From: Morella rubra
Lineage: Eukaryota; Streptophyta; Magnoliopsida; Fagales; Myricaceae
Direction: 5' to 3'
DNA length: 64,000 nucleotides
NCBI GenBank assembly: GCA_003952965.2
Contig: CM025856.1
Location: 17,071,011 to 17,135,010, forward strand
Shown here one piece after another: positions 24,851 to 35,199 of this stretch. The stretch's first letter is position 1. Each line of letters opens with the position of its first letter. The notes beneath the pieces are model-generated. The model did not search any database and had not been told where the DNA came from. It worked only from the letters and a program-made list of their open reading frames with translations. The translations under genes were made by a program, and so were the position numbers.

Positions 24851-25928
24851 TTAAAGCCTCAGCCTCGTCCTTCTCATGTCAACCGCAAGCCCTTCAAATT
24901 TCAACTTCACCACTTCATCGGACCACCACTTCTCGTGTATAGAATCCACCAAAGCCGGTGTAATACCTCCAACTCCCACCTTTGTCCTTTCCAGCATCCT
25001 CAAAGATACGTTTCTTAGTCTCCTCAGCTCGTGCTCTGGAAGCATCCTCTCCGCCAACTCCGTGTTGCTCCTTTTCCTTATATCACCTGCCCCTCTCTTC
25101 CATAGTAACCTAACTGAGCCACCCTTACCCTCGAGAGAAACCCTCCATTTCTTGAAAATGAGGACCTTCCCCAGATTTTTTTTCCGTTGAAGTTACCGCA
25201 TTTCTGCCAATCAAAACTTTTGTCTCCTCTTCTGAAACATGAATTGCATTGAACACATTACCTTCTGTCTCGAGCTCGCGATCACAATCAACTTCTCTTT
25301 CCTTAATTTCCACTCTTTCAATTCTTTGAAGAACGTTTTTCGGAACACCATTTCCACAAGGCCCAACAGACCTATCGAAAGCTTTAGTTTTTTCACAACT
25401 CTTATGGATGGCTTCAGGTTCAGAATCTAGTCGGAGATTACGGGTGTTACTTCCATGAACCCAAGGAGCCGAAACAAACCCGTCCGTCAAAACAAAACTA
25501 ATTGGGTCACTCAATGATTCGCCATATGAGTTAGATACAAAATCCCCAGAAGAGTCCCGCTTATTCTCTTCTTCTTGGTCATCCTTCTCTAGCTTTTCTT
25601 GCTGTTCTGGTTCCTCCCATGGAAATTTCTCTCTTGTAGAACTCAGTTTGAGGGACCATTTCTCACGGATTTGCTCAAAGAAGCTCAGCTTCGGCTTCCT
25701 TTTCTTCTTTGTGGTCTCAGAAGCTGCTACTCGAAGTCTCTGAGGTTGCTGGGTGTCAACCTGCAAGAACCTCTGATTAGAACACGAAATTCTGAAGCAG
25801 ACAAGAGTTTTGGGAATGCTCAAAGAATGGGTTCCGGATTGGAGGAGGAGGTAGAGAGAAGAGGATAAAGGGTAAGTGCAAGTAGATGTGGAAGCACAAA
25901 TGTTCAATGAAAATGGTGGGAGCGCCAT
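24851..25928 (-). pseudogene. CFM3-like CRM-domain splicing factor, captured N-terminal fragment
   Basis: From ATG 25928 the minus strand encodes MALPPFSLNICAS..., a serine-rich plastid-transit-like N terminus. This is followed by KPKLSFFEQIREKWSLKL and EKFPWEEPE, hallmarks of CRM-family factor CFM3, which promotes splicing of group II introns in chloroplasts and mitochondria. The frame stops at 25125. After a frameshift, 24851-25100 continues with RSNTELAERMLPEHELR, RNVSLRMLERTKVG and ITPALVDSIHEKW, the first part of a CRM RNA-binding domain. It then ends at a stop just inside the left TIR. A full CFM3 protein is several hundred residues longer with three CRM domains, so this is a truncated, frameshifted copy. 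It lies inside a Pack-MULE, next to a PRK fragment. Confidence 0.85.
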
Positions 25929-25945
25929 GCTGTTCGATGAGGTCA

Positions 25946-26202
25946 AGTAAAGCGTCGACGTCTATCTTTCCCGAAAGACCTAAGCCTGCAAGATGGAGAC
26001 CGGTGATGATGCCACCAGAGCAAATGACTCCCTTGCACTTGGCCGAGTAAGGAGAGGAGTCGGGAACCCAGGAACTTAGAGCGTTTGCATGGGTGAATGA
26101 TCTGTTGAGTTTGAGGAGAGCCTGGTTTTCGGAGAGGGAAAGAGAGATGGGAGAGAGGGAGGAAATGAGGAGGAGGAGGAAGAGAAGACGAACAGCGGCC
26201 AT
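25946..26202 (-). pseudogene. Pollen receptor-like kinase (PRK) N-terminal fragment
   Basis: From ATG 26202 on the minus strand: a signal peptide (MAAVRLLFLLLLISSLSPIS), then NQALLKLNRSFTHANALSSW, CKGVICSGGIITGLHLAGL and LGLSGKIDVDALL. This is the leucine-rich-repeat N-terminal cap and first LRR turn typical of pollen receptor-like kinases, plasma-membrane LRR receptors of pollen tubes. After DALL (near 25950) the similarity stops and the reading frame runs out of phase into CFM3-derived sequence, ending at 25777. All further LRRs, the membrane segment and the kinase domain are missing. It is a captured fragment rather than a receptor gene. Confidence 0.82.
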
Positions 26203-26394
26203 TGTTGAACCGGGCTATGGGAGGAAACCGAGTAATCATAGAGTGGTTAAAACGCGCGTCCTTTACAAATGAAAACGCTGCATTTTTTGCTACGGTGGAA
26301 TCCTTTAACGCATGGGTTGATTCATTGAACGCAGCGTTTTCATTTATGTTTAGATATAAGCTGTGTGTCGTTTACGTAGTGAAAAGAATGACGT

Positions 26395-26602
26395 GGAAAT
26401 TGATGCTAATTTAGAGGATATGCTGACGTGGATGAAATTTACGTTAGTCATGCTAATAGAAGATAATGGATAGACTATTTTTTTCAAGTATGAAAAAATC
26501 TAGAATTAAAAATTTTAACCATTAAATTTTAGAACTAAAAATGAAAAGAGGTAAAAAAATCTTAGTGACTAAAAAGTAAATTTCTCTTTAGTCAAATTTC
26601 TC
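26395..26602 (-). repeat. Right terminal inverted repeat of the Pack-MULE
   Basis: Inverted counterpart of 24580-24780. Its outermost ~17 bases repeat the terminal motif ('aaatttctc' at 26578-26586 and again 26594-26602), so the true tip could be either position. Only the outer one leaves similar flanking 9-mers. Confidence 0.65.
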
Positions 26603-27121
26603 TAAATTATTAGGGATAGTTTTAAACTCTACTATCTCAGACGTATTACATGAATAGATAATTCACACATCGAGGACACTATATCACGACATGTGGGCCT
26701 TCGACTGACCTGTATTGAACAATAACGTGGCGAGACTTTACTTGGTCATTGAATAGGGGGAAAAAAATCACAGCGGAAGAAGACCAACGAGACGGTGGGC
26801 GAAGGATGGGGAATCACGTGTCACGGTGTTGAGGTTTTATGGCGATGGCGCAGACTGGTCTATCATCTGAAATAACCAAGCAAAGGCACAGACAGAGCAC
26901 CCGACAATACCTTCGGAGAACAATAGAAAGTGACCCATAAACTAACGGACACCAATCTCCTTACGATTTTCATTTGCCAAGCCAAAATCCTTAAGGATTC
27001 GCCATCAGATCCTCATCCTTAAATCTGGGTCTCCGTTAAATTCCGCGAGAAGCTTCTCTGTTTCTTTATTTGCGTCTTTACTTCTCAATTCCCCAGTTGC
27101 GTAGTCTATGAGGTGCCTGAA

Positions 27122-27125
<4 letters not shown>

Positions 27126-27152
<27 letters not shown>

Positions 27153-27153
27153 C
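27126..27153 (+). repeat. (CT)n microsatellite
   Basis: Uninterrupted CT repeat in the likely 5'UTR of the F-box gene, a common position for such tracts in plant genes. On the minus strand it creates an artificial RERERE open frame. Confidence 0.9.
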
Positions 27154-28677
27154 CTTTCATACTTTTCGTATTTATGGTTTGGTTAGTTTGATGTGTTAAT
27201 TGACTTGTGAATTGTGATGTCGTATTTGCATGGTGTACATTCAATGAAATTTGAAAATTTTAATATTTCATTTCCCGTAAATGCGTCGAATGAATGCGTT
27301 GAAATTCTGTCTTTGGGTTGTTTTCTCCGGTCAAAGTGGAGTGTCTACCTCGTATATTAAGACCCGGGATAGAAGAAGAGTAAGGCAGAGTGCCTTCATT
27401 GTAAGTGTTTGTTTTTTAGCTGGTACATGCCGTATTGATAGGTTAGGTTTCTATTTTTCTTTATGTTTCACAGTGAGGGCGATACTCGTTTCTGATGATT
27501 TGCACCCGTTATTTTTATTTGTTCGAAGTACGAATGAGTTATATACTTGTTTGGTGATTCTATGTAACTTGTTTTTAGGAGCAGATCAAGCATTTAGCTT
27601 CAAATTGATCCCCGTTTCGTAGTTTTTGGATTGGTTTCTATCTTGCATCGTTCATGTCGTCAGTTTATCATATTGTTATTAACAATTATTTATAGGATAC
27701 TGTGTCAATGCACTTGAGCCCACCTTCGTGGGAAGAGGTTCTCGGCTTGATCTCTTGGGTGAATTTTTAGAACATTTTTTTGTGTCAAGAATTGGATAGC
27801 TTTGCCAATAAAAAGGCTTGGTTGGGTTTCTTGTTTCAAACGATGTTGGGAGTCTCCCCTGGGTTCCCATGCATGTATGATACCATAGATATCCCTAGGT
27901 CTTGATGTCATTGTGCGTTTCATCTTTAGAAAAGCTTCATTGTACTTTTTCTCTGTTGTTTTTGAAACTAAGAGTCGCATAAATTAGAAGTATTCATTAT
28001 TTTGCTTAAGGCATTTGAGCAATTTAAGGGGGTTTTTCCTGGGTGTCTTGTGGAAATAAGATACGATTTTCTCATTTCAAGATGTAGAGGTTGCCAGAAG
28101 AACTAACGCTGTTGACCTGGAGACATGGTCTGGGACTCTTGATTTATAGATCAAAACGATAATATGTGAACATAGTCATATGTTGTGTTGTAAATTTCCA
28201 AAATAGATGCTTGTTTTTGTCGCAAGTCTAGTGTGTGTTTGCTGATGCCTCGTCCTCAGTAGTCAAAATACCAGTTTTGGTTAGGAAAATTGCTACAATG
28301 TGAATCAAATATCTGATTGATCTAGTAAAACTTGTGCTTAACTCTGTTATTATTAGATCTTACAAATCTCCAACTTATTGTGATTCTCTGCTCTATTCTC
28401 ATTGTTAATGCCAAATAAATCTATGTTGACCGAGATTCAGGTCAATCTCGGAATTATAGGCAACTCCGGTGTATTGTTGATTTTTTGAAGCCATTATCTG
28501 TCTAAGTGGATCTACCACGATTTTTATTACTTTCCCGTGAAGTTTTGAACTTTGGGATAACCATCTAATTAATACTGTGTATTTGCTGGTAACTTCATTT
28601 CTTACTTTTAATCCTTGTATGATCTCAATGCTTGGACTATCAGTTCTGTCGTTTGCTTTAAGAAATTTATCAATATT

Positions 28678-28951
28678 GGAGGAATTTTCACTTCTAGCCC
28701 CCGAATTATCATTCAAATATCATTTACCGGTCTAACTACGAATTTCATCACATTTAACCCCTAATTACCAAAATGTATCAATGTTCACCCTTTAGCAAGA
28801 TCCTAGAGTTGAAATATACAGAAAATAGGCTACGTGCCATAATATTAACGGTGAATCCTATGACAGAGCGAACATTGATGAATTTAGTAGTTTGAGGGCT
28901 CAAAATGACATTTTGCCAATAGTTCAGGGGCACGAAAAGTGATGACATCCC
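28678..28951. mobile_element. 274-bp foldback MITE with 8-bp target duplication
   Basis: Flanked by direct 'tcaatatt' copies (28670-28677 and 28952-28959). Arms of ~110 bp are inverted relative to each other: left 'acttctagcccccgaattat' and 'atcaatgttcaccct', right (reversed) 'acttttcgtgcccctgaactat' and 'atcaatgttcgctct'. An 8-bp duplication fits a hAT-type origin. Confidence 0.72.
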
Positions 28952-29443
28952 TCAATATTCTTTATAGGATCTAGAGTACTTTTCCTTATATTGCATACGG
29001 ATATTCACATGATTGAAACGCTCTTAAGATTCGAATTAGTTCAAAGTTGGTCAGTCATATTCGGAAGGAAATCAAATGCCTCTTTGTATACTATGTAACT
29101 TGCTTTCATTAAGAAGATGATCACTGATCTTGTAAACAAGAGTGCTTCACTTCTGAAGACAAATTGGCAGGTTTAAGGCCAGCCATGCTTCATGTTGTAG
29201 GATGTCAAGCAGTTGGGGATATGTTCTTTAACTGAGAATTCCTCAATGAGCCTTCTTCCTATTGCTGTTATTATCACTATTGTTGTCAGTTTATTAGCAT
29301 CATTTCGCTGAAGAAAGGTGATGGGACCTTATAATAGGATAAATGTCCTTGAAACATGATTTCTTCTCTCATTTATGTGATTCTCGAGTGAGCTTGTATT
29401 TTCTATCTTTAACTTGTTCATCTGATGGCATAGGTCTGTAGCT

Positions 29444-30565
29444 ATGTCAGTTGTACCAGTTGAGAGTATGGCATCACTGAGCAGTGATATTTTCTATGAC
29501 ATATTGAGGCGTCTTGATGGTGCAACTTTGGCAAGTGCAGCATGTACTTGTGCAGCATTCTGTTCCATATCAAAAGAAGAGAAACTGTGGGAAAATGTAT
29601 GTTCTTCTATGTGGCCTTCAACCAATAGGGAAGATGTCAAAAGTTTAATATCATCCATCTGTGGATTCAGAAAGTTTTATGCAGATTGCTTTCCCCTTAT
29701 TGTAAACAAAGAAGTCACCGAGTACCAGTGGGAAAACTACCATGAATATCCTGAAGAATGGACTGAGGCTGAATACTATGGTGACATGGATGAGTTTGAA
29801 AGCATTTCGCCTTCAGATTTTGTTTCCATTGTGGACATTAGGTACAAAGATAGAACAATATGCTCAAAAGTGCTTTGGGGCATTCCAAATGCAGATGGCT
29901 TTGATGGTTGGTTTTACAATTGCCCGTTTCGGATTGATCTTCTAACGTATGCAGCTAGAGATGATGAGAATGATAGTGGGGTTATCCTCTCTGTTTCTGA
30001 TGGTCTGCCACGAATTGCATCAATGGAAAGAGAGAGGAAAGATGGAAAGCTATGGCAAGAGCTCCGTGATGGACTCCGGCTTAGCTGGATTGTCGTGAAC
30101 AGGAAAATAAAGCAAGCTGCTAATCTTGCTAGCTGGAGCCCTCTTGGTGGGCAAAGGCATTGGCCAACAGACAAGGATTTTGTGTTGCGTTTTGGATCCG
30201 TCCTCCCTGCCAAAGACATTCTTCCATGTCAAGTAGTGGAATGCATCCTTAGTATGAAATTCAGAGTGACTCATACTGAGGGAGAGGGCGTTCAGACAAC
30301 TCTCAAATTGACAGAGCTGTGCATGCAGTTGGAAGACATGGAAGGTGCTCATGTGAATGGAAGAAACAGTTTGCTTATCCTGAAGGAAGCATTGAGCTGC
30401 CGCAGGAGCAAAAACTACAGTGAGGTTCTAGAGTCTTGTCATTTGTACTCAAAGGTGCAGACCGAGTTAAAAGAAGAGAAGATAAGAAATGAAAGCAGGT
30501 TAGACAGACTATGCATCTTAAGTGGCATTGCTGCATTCGTAATGTTCTGGTACTGTATATTATAA
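29444..30565 (+). CDS. F-box protein (At2g27310/At2g36090-like) with C-terminal hydrophobic tail
   Basis: Intact 373-residue frame from an ATG two bases after a plausible splice acceptor. An F-box spans about residues 8-52 (LSSDIFYDILRRLDGATLAS, then CTCAAFCSISKEEKLWENVC and WPS). This region binds SKP1, so the protein should be a substrate adaptor of an SCF ubiquitin ligase. The rest resembles the plant-specific F-box group with SKVLWGIPNADGFDGWF and LRLSWIVVNRKIKQAANLAS blocks; there are no Kelch, LRR or WD repeats. The last ~20 residues (LCILSGIAAFVMFWYCIL) form a hydrophobic segment right at the C terminus, as in a tail-anchored membrane protein. The preceding ~25 residues are rich in E/K. 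No intron interrupts the coding sequence. Substrates are unknown. Confidence 0.88.
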   Translation: MSVVPVESMASLSSDIFYDILRRLDGATLASAACTCAAFCSISKEEKLWENVCSSMWPSTNREDVKSLISSICGFRKFYADCFPLIVNKEVTEYQWENYHEYPEEWTEAEYYGDMDEFESISPSDFVSIVDIRYKDRTICSKVLWGIPNADGFDGWFYNCPFRIDLLTYAARDDENDSGVILSVSDGLPRIASMERERKDGKLWQELRDGLRLSWIVVNRKIKQAANLASWSPLGGQRHWPTDKDFVLRFGSVLPAKDILPCQVVECILSMKFRVTHTEGEGVQTTLKLTELCMQLEDMEGAHVNGRNSLLILKEALSCRRSKNYSEVLESCHLYSKVQTELKEEKIRNESRLDRLCILSGIAAFVMFWYCIL

Positions 30566-31831
30566 ATACAAGTTTAGTTGAAAATGCTCGTCAACAGACT
30601 TCTCCATGTTATAGTCCTCTGATGTAAATGTTCAATTTTGTCTCACCTGACAGAAAAAGTAACTGCTCTAATTTCCTTCAATTGAGAATACGAGTTTGTC
30701 TGTAGAATCAGTCAAATGGAATCTGGAAGCGGAAGAAATTAATCTTTTGAACCCATGGTTTGCCTTGCTAATATAATGTTTTCCCACCACCACCCAACCC
30801 CTTTCGTGGGCCCTGCTGACTAAATAGACTAGAGAAAAAAAAAAATGGTTGAGGAGGCCAATGGGGTTTGGCCCAATGCGTGGTGGTTGCTAGCCGCGCA
30901 GACCACCTATCCTCGGGCGCGATTGTTGGTTTCTCGCCAACCAACCACCACAGCTGGTGAGACGGATTGGGTGTTGGGAAACTCCCACCCTGCTGCACCG
31001 TCAGATCAGTGGCGGAGGGAGGGGGACCAAATAATATAGATTTGCTTAACTTATTCTTAAGCTAACAAAAACTTATTGAGAATATATTTTGAGACGTAAA
31101 TAATGTTTATACTAAAATTTTATATTATATATATAGTAGAGTTTATAATATAAAATAATATATTTTAATCTTTGCACCCTAAATTATTAATCTTGACATT
31201 CAACGCTTTAAGATATCGATTACTTACACTTGACACCGCATATTAAAATCTCACCATTAAAATAAAATATAAAATATGACATGTGTCACGATCGTAACAA
31301 TTACATTAAAAAACAATGATCAATAATTTATTTTGCATGCGGCTGTGACAACTTTTTCATACTATAATATTGAGAAAGGGGCTAATTTATTTCACAACAA
31401 TGACGTGATTGACTAATTCTATCCATCCTTATATCAAAACACACCGTTTTAATTGTATTCAATGAAATTAAATGCACCAGAACTCGGGCACGACAATTAA
31501 GTTTTGTTTTTTTAATTGGAATTTTAGAATCTTTAGGGCAGTGTTTGGAAACCAGAAATAACGTGCCGAAGCTGGAGATCAACGTCAGTTGCACAAATGG
31601 TAGTACCCATTGGGTCGCTATCCTAACCCGAAGTCCTCCGCGAGCTTTGGCTTTGAATTTTGATGGGCACTAATTTATATATATATTCGGTGTAATTGAT
31701 CAGAGCGTGGTCCATAATTTATAGAGCCCGAGCCCCACTCAGATACGCACGTTTGGATGTGATTTTCAGATTTTCTTGGCATACCATATCCTTAATTAGA
31801 GCCCCTTATTTTTTTGTCTCATTTTTTTATT
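30566..31831. other. Intergenic downstream of the F-box gene; GC-rich island and AT-rich DNA
   Basis: 30768-31030 is unusually GC-rich ('gcggagggaggggg' at its end) and resembles a transposon remnant rather than a gene. The rest is AT-rich without a recognisable coding frame. Confidence 0.4.
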
Positions 31832-32341
31832 AAGGGTTAATGTCATTGTTTGTCCTTAACTATGGGTCAATTGTAATTACGTCCTCCTAACTATTAAAAC
31901 TGCGAATTACGTCTTCTAAGTTTTAGACATTCTTAATGTTCGCCTTCCATCCAAATCAGCCGTTAAGTCTGATGGAAATGCTTTTGTATAATAACCGAAA
32001 TGTCCTCAGACACAATTTCAAAAAATAAATAAATATTTGAGAAATAAATTAAAAAATATATATAGATTACGTTTCAATAGTTTTATTTTTAAAAAATTAC
32101 CTTTTTTAATATCATTTTTTTTTATTTTTAATGATTTTTTTAATATTTTTAATAATTTTGTCTTGGAGGATCATTATGGTCATTTTACAGGCGTTTCCGT
32201 TAGACTTTACAACTAATTTAGATAGGAAGCGAACATTGGGAATGTCTAAAACTTAGAGGACGTAAATCACAGTTCTGATAGTTAGAGAGTGCAATTGCAA
32301 TTGACTCATAGTCAAAAGGCGAACAATGATATTACTCCTTT
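31832..32341. mobile_element. ~510-bp foldback element with ~180-bp inverted arms
   Basis: The left arm starts 'aagggttaatgtcattgttt' and the right arm, reversed, 'aaaggagtaatatcattgtt'. Both continue through 'gtcaattg(t/c)aatt', 'cgtc.tctaagttttagacatt' and 'aatgttcgc'. The centre is AT-rich and non-coding. It ends ~285 bp before the left edge of the TBL duplication. Confidence 0.7.
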
Positions 32342-33616
32342 CATTAATATTTGAACGATTGACTCTTTATTTTTTGTTATTTTGTAATGATTTGTTCAAA
32401 ATTTATGTGCATTATTTTATTTTGTCTAAAATTATTATATATGTGGGTGTGGCCTTCCTCTTTAACTTATATTAAAAATGATCTTTCTGTCGAAATTAAT
32501 TAAATATCCTTTCAACTTATAATTCCTAATTGTGACTGTAGTCTGTCTTTGTCGTCTTGCGTGGGGCCGTGCAGCCAGCGAATGTCGCCGACAAAATTCC
32601 GACCAATCCATACTCTTTTTATATTATAGTGTATACTATAAGTTAAACCGTACGGTTCTTTCCGGACGGCATCAAAAATTTATTGGGGGGAATATTTTCG
32701 ATGTGCACAATCTTGCAAAGTGGGCCGCCTCAATCACCTCTTCTGACGATGGCCTTCCATCGAATGGCAATTCAAGCCTCCATAATCCCCTGTTATGTTT
32801 GTGTACTCTTGTAATTGTGGGAAAAAAAAAGGAGAGAAAAAAAAAAGTGAAGTTAAAGATCTGTTTTTTCTCTTTTTAACGAATGCAAATTTTGACCTAT
32901 CAACTATAAGGGATTTAACACATTACGTCAATATTTTGTATCATTCAACTACTATTGTAAGACACATACTTTGTAATTCCCTGTTTGAATTATACAATAA
33001 AATTTAGAAAGACGTAAACACAACAGATAAATCTTATACTATTTTAATATTGTTCATAGAAAGTTTAAAGCAACATAAACCATTCAATGAGATCTATTTA
33101 TTGTGTTTATTTATTTTTGAATTTTACCATACAATTCAGGTAAGGAATTGCAGAAGATATTGATCAGTTAGACACTTTGCATCTTCCACCAAATTAGACG
33201 AAAATTAAGTTTTTATTTTTTTACACTTAAAAGTAACGATAATACCCTCCGATGAAAATCAATTATTGAAAATACTCTTGTCAGATATGAACATATACAA
33301 AGTGGATGAGCGACATTATCTTCATTTCTATCTAATTTAATAGAAAAGTTTGACTCAATATAAGATTGTAGTTTAATGCGACTTGAGAAGCTACTTGATT
33401 ATTTTAGCACACCACAAATATCACACTAAACCCTTAAACATTGTATAAATGGGAATTAGTCATAGTTTTTTTAAAAAAACACTGTACAAATGCGAATTAG
33501 TCATTGTACAAATGCGAATTAGTCATAGTTACTTTAACTATAGTAGAATAATCCTATTTAGTTGATTGGGTAGACTTATTCATTTATTTATTTGGTAATC
33601 GAACTTAATTGGGCAG

Positions 33617-34010
33617 ACTTTTTTTTTTTTTTTTTTGCTGATAATCATTCAAAAAAAAAAAGCAAGGGTCTAAAGATGCATGTCACAAAACCGGATATGC
33701 TCGGAAATACTAGCACAATCAACTAAACCAAAGACACCAAACCGCACCGCCCGCTTAGCTACCGAGTGAGCCAGTCCATTACACTTCCTAGAAGTCCAAG
33801 CCACCTTCCATTCTCTGAAAACCACCAAGCTTTGCCTCATAGAATCAACCAAGCCCGAGATAGCCCAAAGCTGCGTTTGAGTTGAAGAGATCACCTCATT
33901 ACACGACAGCAAAGAATCACACTCAAACAGCACCTTGGTCCATTGCCGCTCCTTTGCTAGCGACATCGCCTCAGCCGAGGCGCAAGCTTCTCCCAACAAG
34001 AGGGTCCATA
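33617..34010 (-). pseudogene. LINE 3' end: RNase H-like domain remnant, A1 copy
   Basis: The minus strand encodes GEACASAEAMSLAKERQWTK, then FECDSLLSCNEVI and RKCNGLAHSVAKRAVRFG. These are the RNase H-like (RVT_3) motifs at the end of plant non-LTR reverse-transcriptase ORFs, including the catalytic-type D in ECDS and the late H of AHSVAKRA. A T run at 33619-33636 on the plus strand equals a poly(A) tail on the minus strand. Only about 110 codons remain, with no reverse transcriptase, so it is 5'-truncated and dead. Confidence 0.82.
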
Positions 34011-35199
34011 GCTGCTAGGCGTTGGTTTGCACCATTTTTCACTTATTTGTCATGAGATACCTAATTTATTTTATTTTTAGTCTTAGTTACTTTGTCAGTT
34101 AGACCCCCCAAGTACTGCTGAGAAGTGTGTACAAGGTGGAGGTGCTGGAACGCCCCACTTCCACCCCTATCCCACCAGGGGGAGGACTCCACCACCCAAA
34201 CTGGGTTGCAATTGGGCGGCAGGATGTGGTGTGGCCTCCCCCTGCAACCTCTGGCATGTGGCTGAAGGGGGAGAGACTCCTACCCCTCAAATGAACTAAC
34301 AAGTGAGAGTGTTTGAAAAAAATCTCAAATGAACTTTAACGTTTAATCAAAATGCCTCTTACTCCTTACCCAAAGAAAGAAATGCCTCTTTTATTGATTT
34401 TTTGAAATTTCCCAAAAAAAAAAAAAGAAAAATTGTAGGTTCACTTTAAAGTCATCCGGACGTTGCGTAGAATTTATTTCCCAAACTCACTGAATCGATT
34501 CCCGATTGGCGCAACCCAAAGGAATGTCCAGAATCCAGATCTGTGACACTGAGGAGGCGTACCGTATTGCAATATAGTGCAAATTAGTGCCTACCCAGTA
34601 GCCACCGACCTCCAAAGCCCTAAGGGGCCAAAAAAACGTGTAGAACTCCATCGTCCTTGGCTTCCATACGTGAACCCAAATACTGGCACAAATTCACAAT
34701 ATAATATTCAACCATTACGTGTCAGCAGGTTCGTCTATTTCTTAGCCCACGTCCACGCCACCATCAAGCACGAAGACAACTTCTAAAATCTCTCCTGTTT
34801 TTTCTCTCTCTATCTCTCGAACCTCTATTAGATTATGACATCTTCTACCCAAAATAGACCTATATGTATGCAAGCCTCTTTTGCTGAATTAACTATATCT
34901 TACCCACCCAGTAATGAGTTCTCACTTTCGTTCCCTCTCGTTCTGAAACCAGTTTGATAAAGAGAACAAGAATCTTTGGAATGATTTCATTCCCTTGCTT
35001 TGACAACCGCTAACAACTGAACCAGTCGAAAGAAAAGAATTACTCCCATGTAGAGCAAAGTGGTTCTGGCCATAAATGCTTTTCTGTTCTCAGACCCCAC
35101 TTCTCTCTCTCTGGAAACTGCTTTTTAAGACACACTTTGGACCATTCTTGGACACCCCCGTGAATCTTTAATCTATCTTCTAATCTTCCATTCAAAGAG

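Larger units (their letters stand above)
24580..26602. mobile_element. Pack-MULE: Mutator-like element carrying CFM3-like and PRK-like gene fragments
   Basis: Terminal inverted repeats of roughly 200 bp bound the region. The left end reads 'gggaaatttgttctttagtc'. The right end, reversed, reads 'gagaaatttgactaaag', with a second internal 'gagaaatttactttttagtc', followed in both by 'actaag.ttt..acc' and 'tcttttcatttttagt', then an 'actaacg' and 'cgtcagc' block. The interior has no transposase but holds pieces of two unrelated cellular genes, both read on the minus strand. Flanking 9-mers are 'taaaattat' and 'taaattatt', a possible imperfect 9-bp target duplication. Long TIRs plus captured exons without transposase define a Pack-MULE. 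Confidence 0.78.
26900..29443 (+). other. Probable 5'UTR exon and long leader intron of the F-box gene
   Basis: About 26990-27160 looks like a plant 5'UTR with a CT microsatellite (27126-27153). Just upstream of the F-box ATG there is a good 3' splice site ('gatggcatag' then 'gtctgtag', 29424-29442). The ~2.2 kb between has no coding frame of note and contains a 274-bp MITE. That it is a leader intron is inference; the donor site was not fixed. Confidence 0.45.

Noticed and set aside
27005..27244. 79-codon minus-strand ORF with an arginine-glutamate repeat and a protein-like end
   Set aside because: The RERERE stretch is the (CT)n microsatellite read on the other strand, and the start is in non-coding DNA. 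The plus-strand 5'UTR interpretation fits better.
33670..33999. RNase H-like ORF as a host gene
   Set aside because: It sits next to a poly(A)/poly(T) tail, lacks an ATG start and matches the C-terminal end of LINE polyproteins.
34099..34302. 67-codon ORF in the TBL upstream region, also at 40787-40990 and 43929-44132
   Set aside because: Its presence in three copies only reflects the segmental duplication. The composition is GC-rich transposon-like and no domain is seen.
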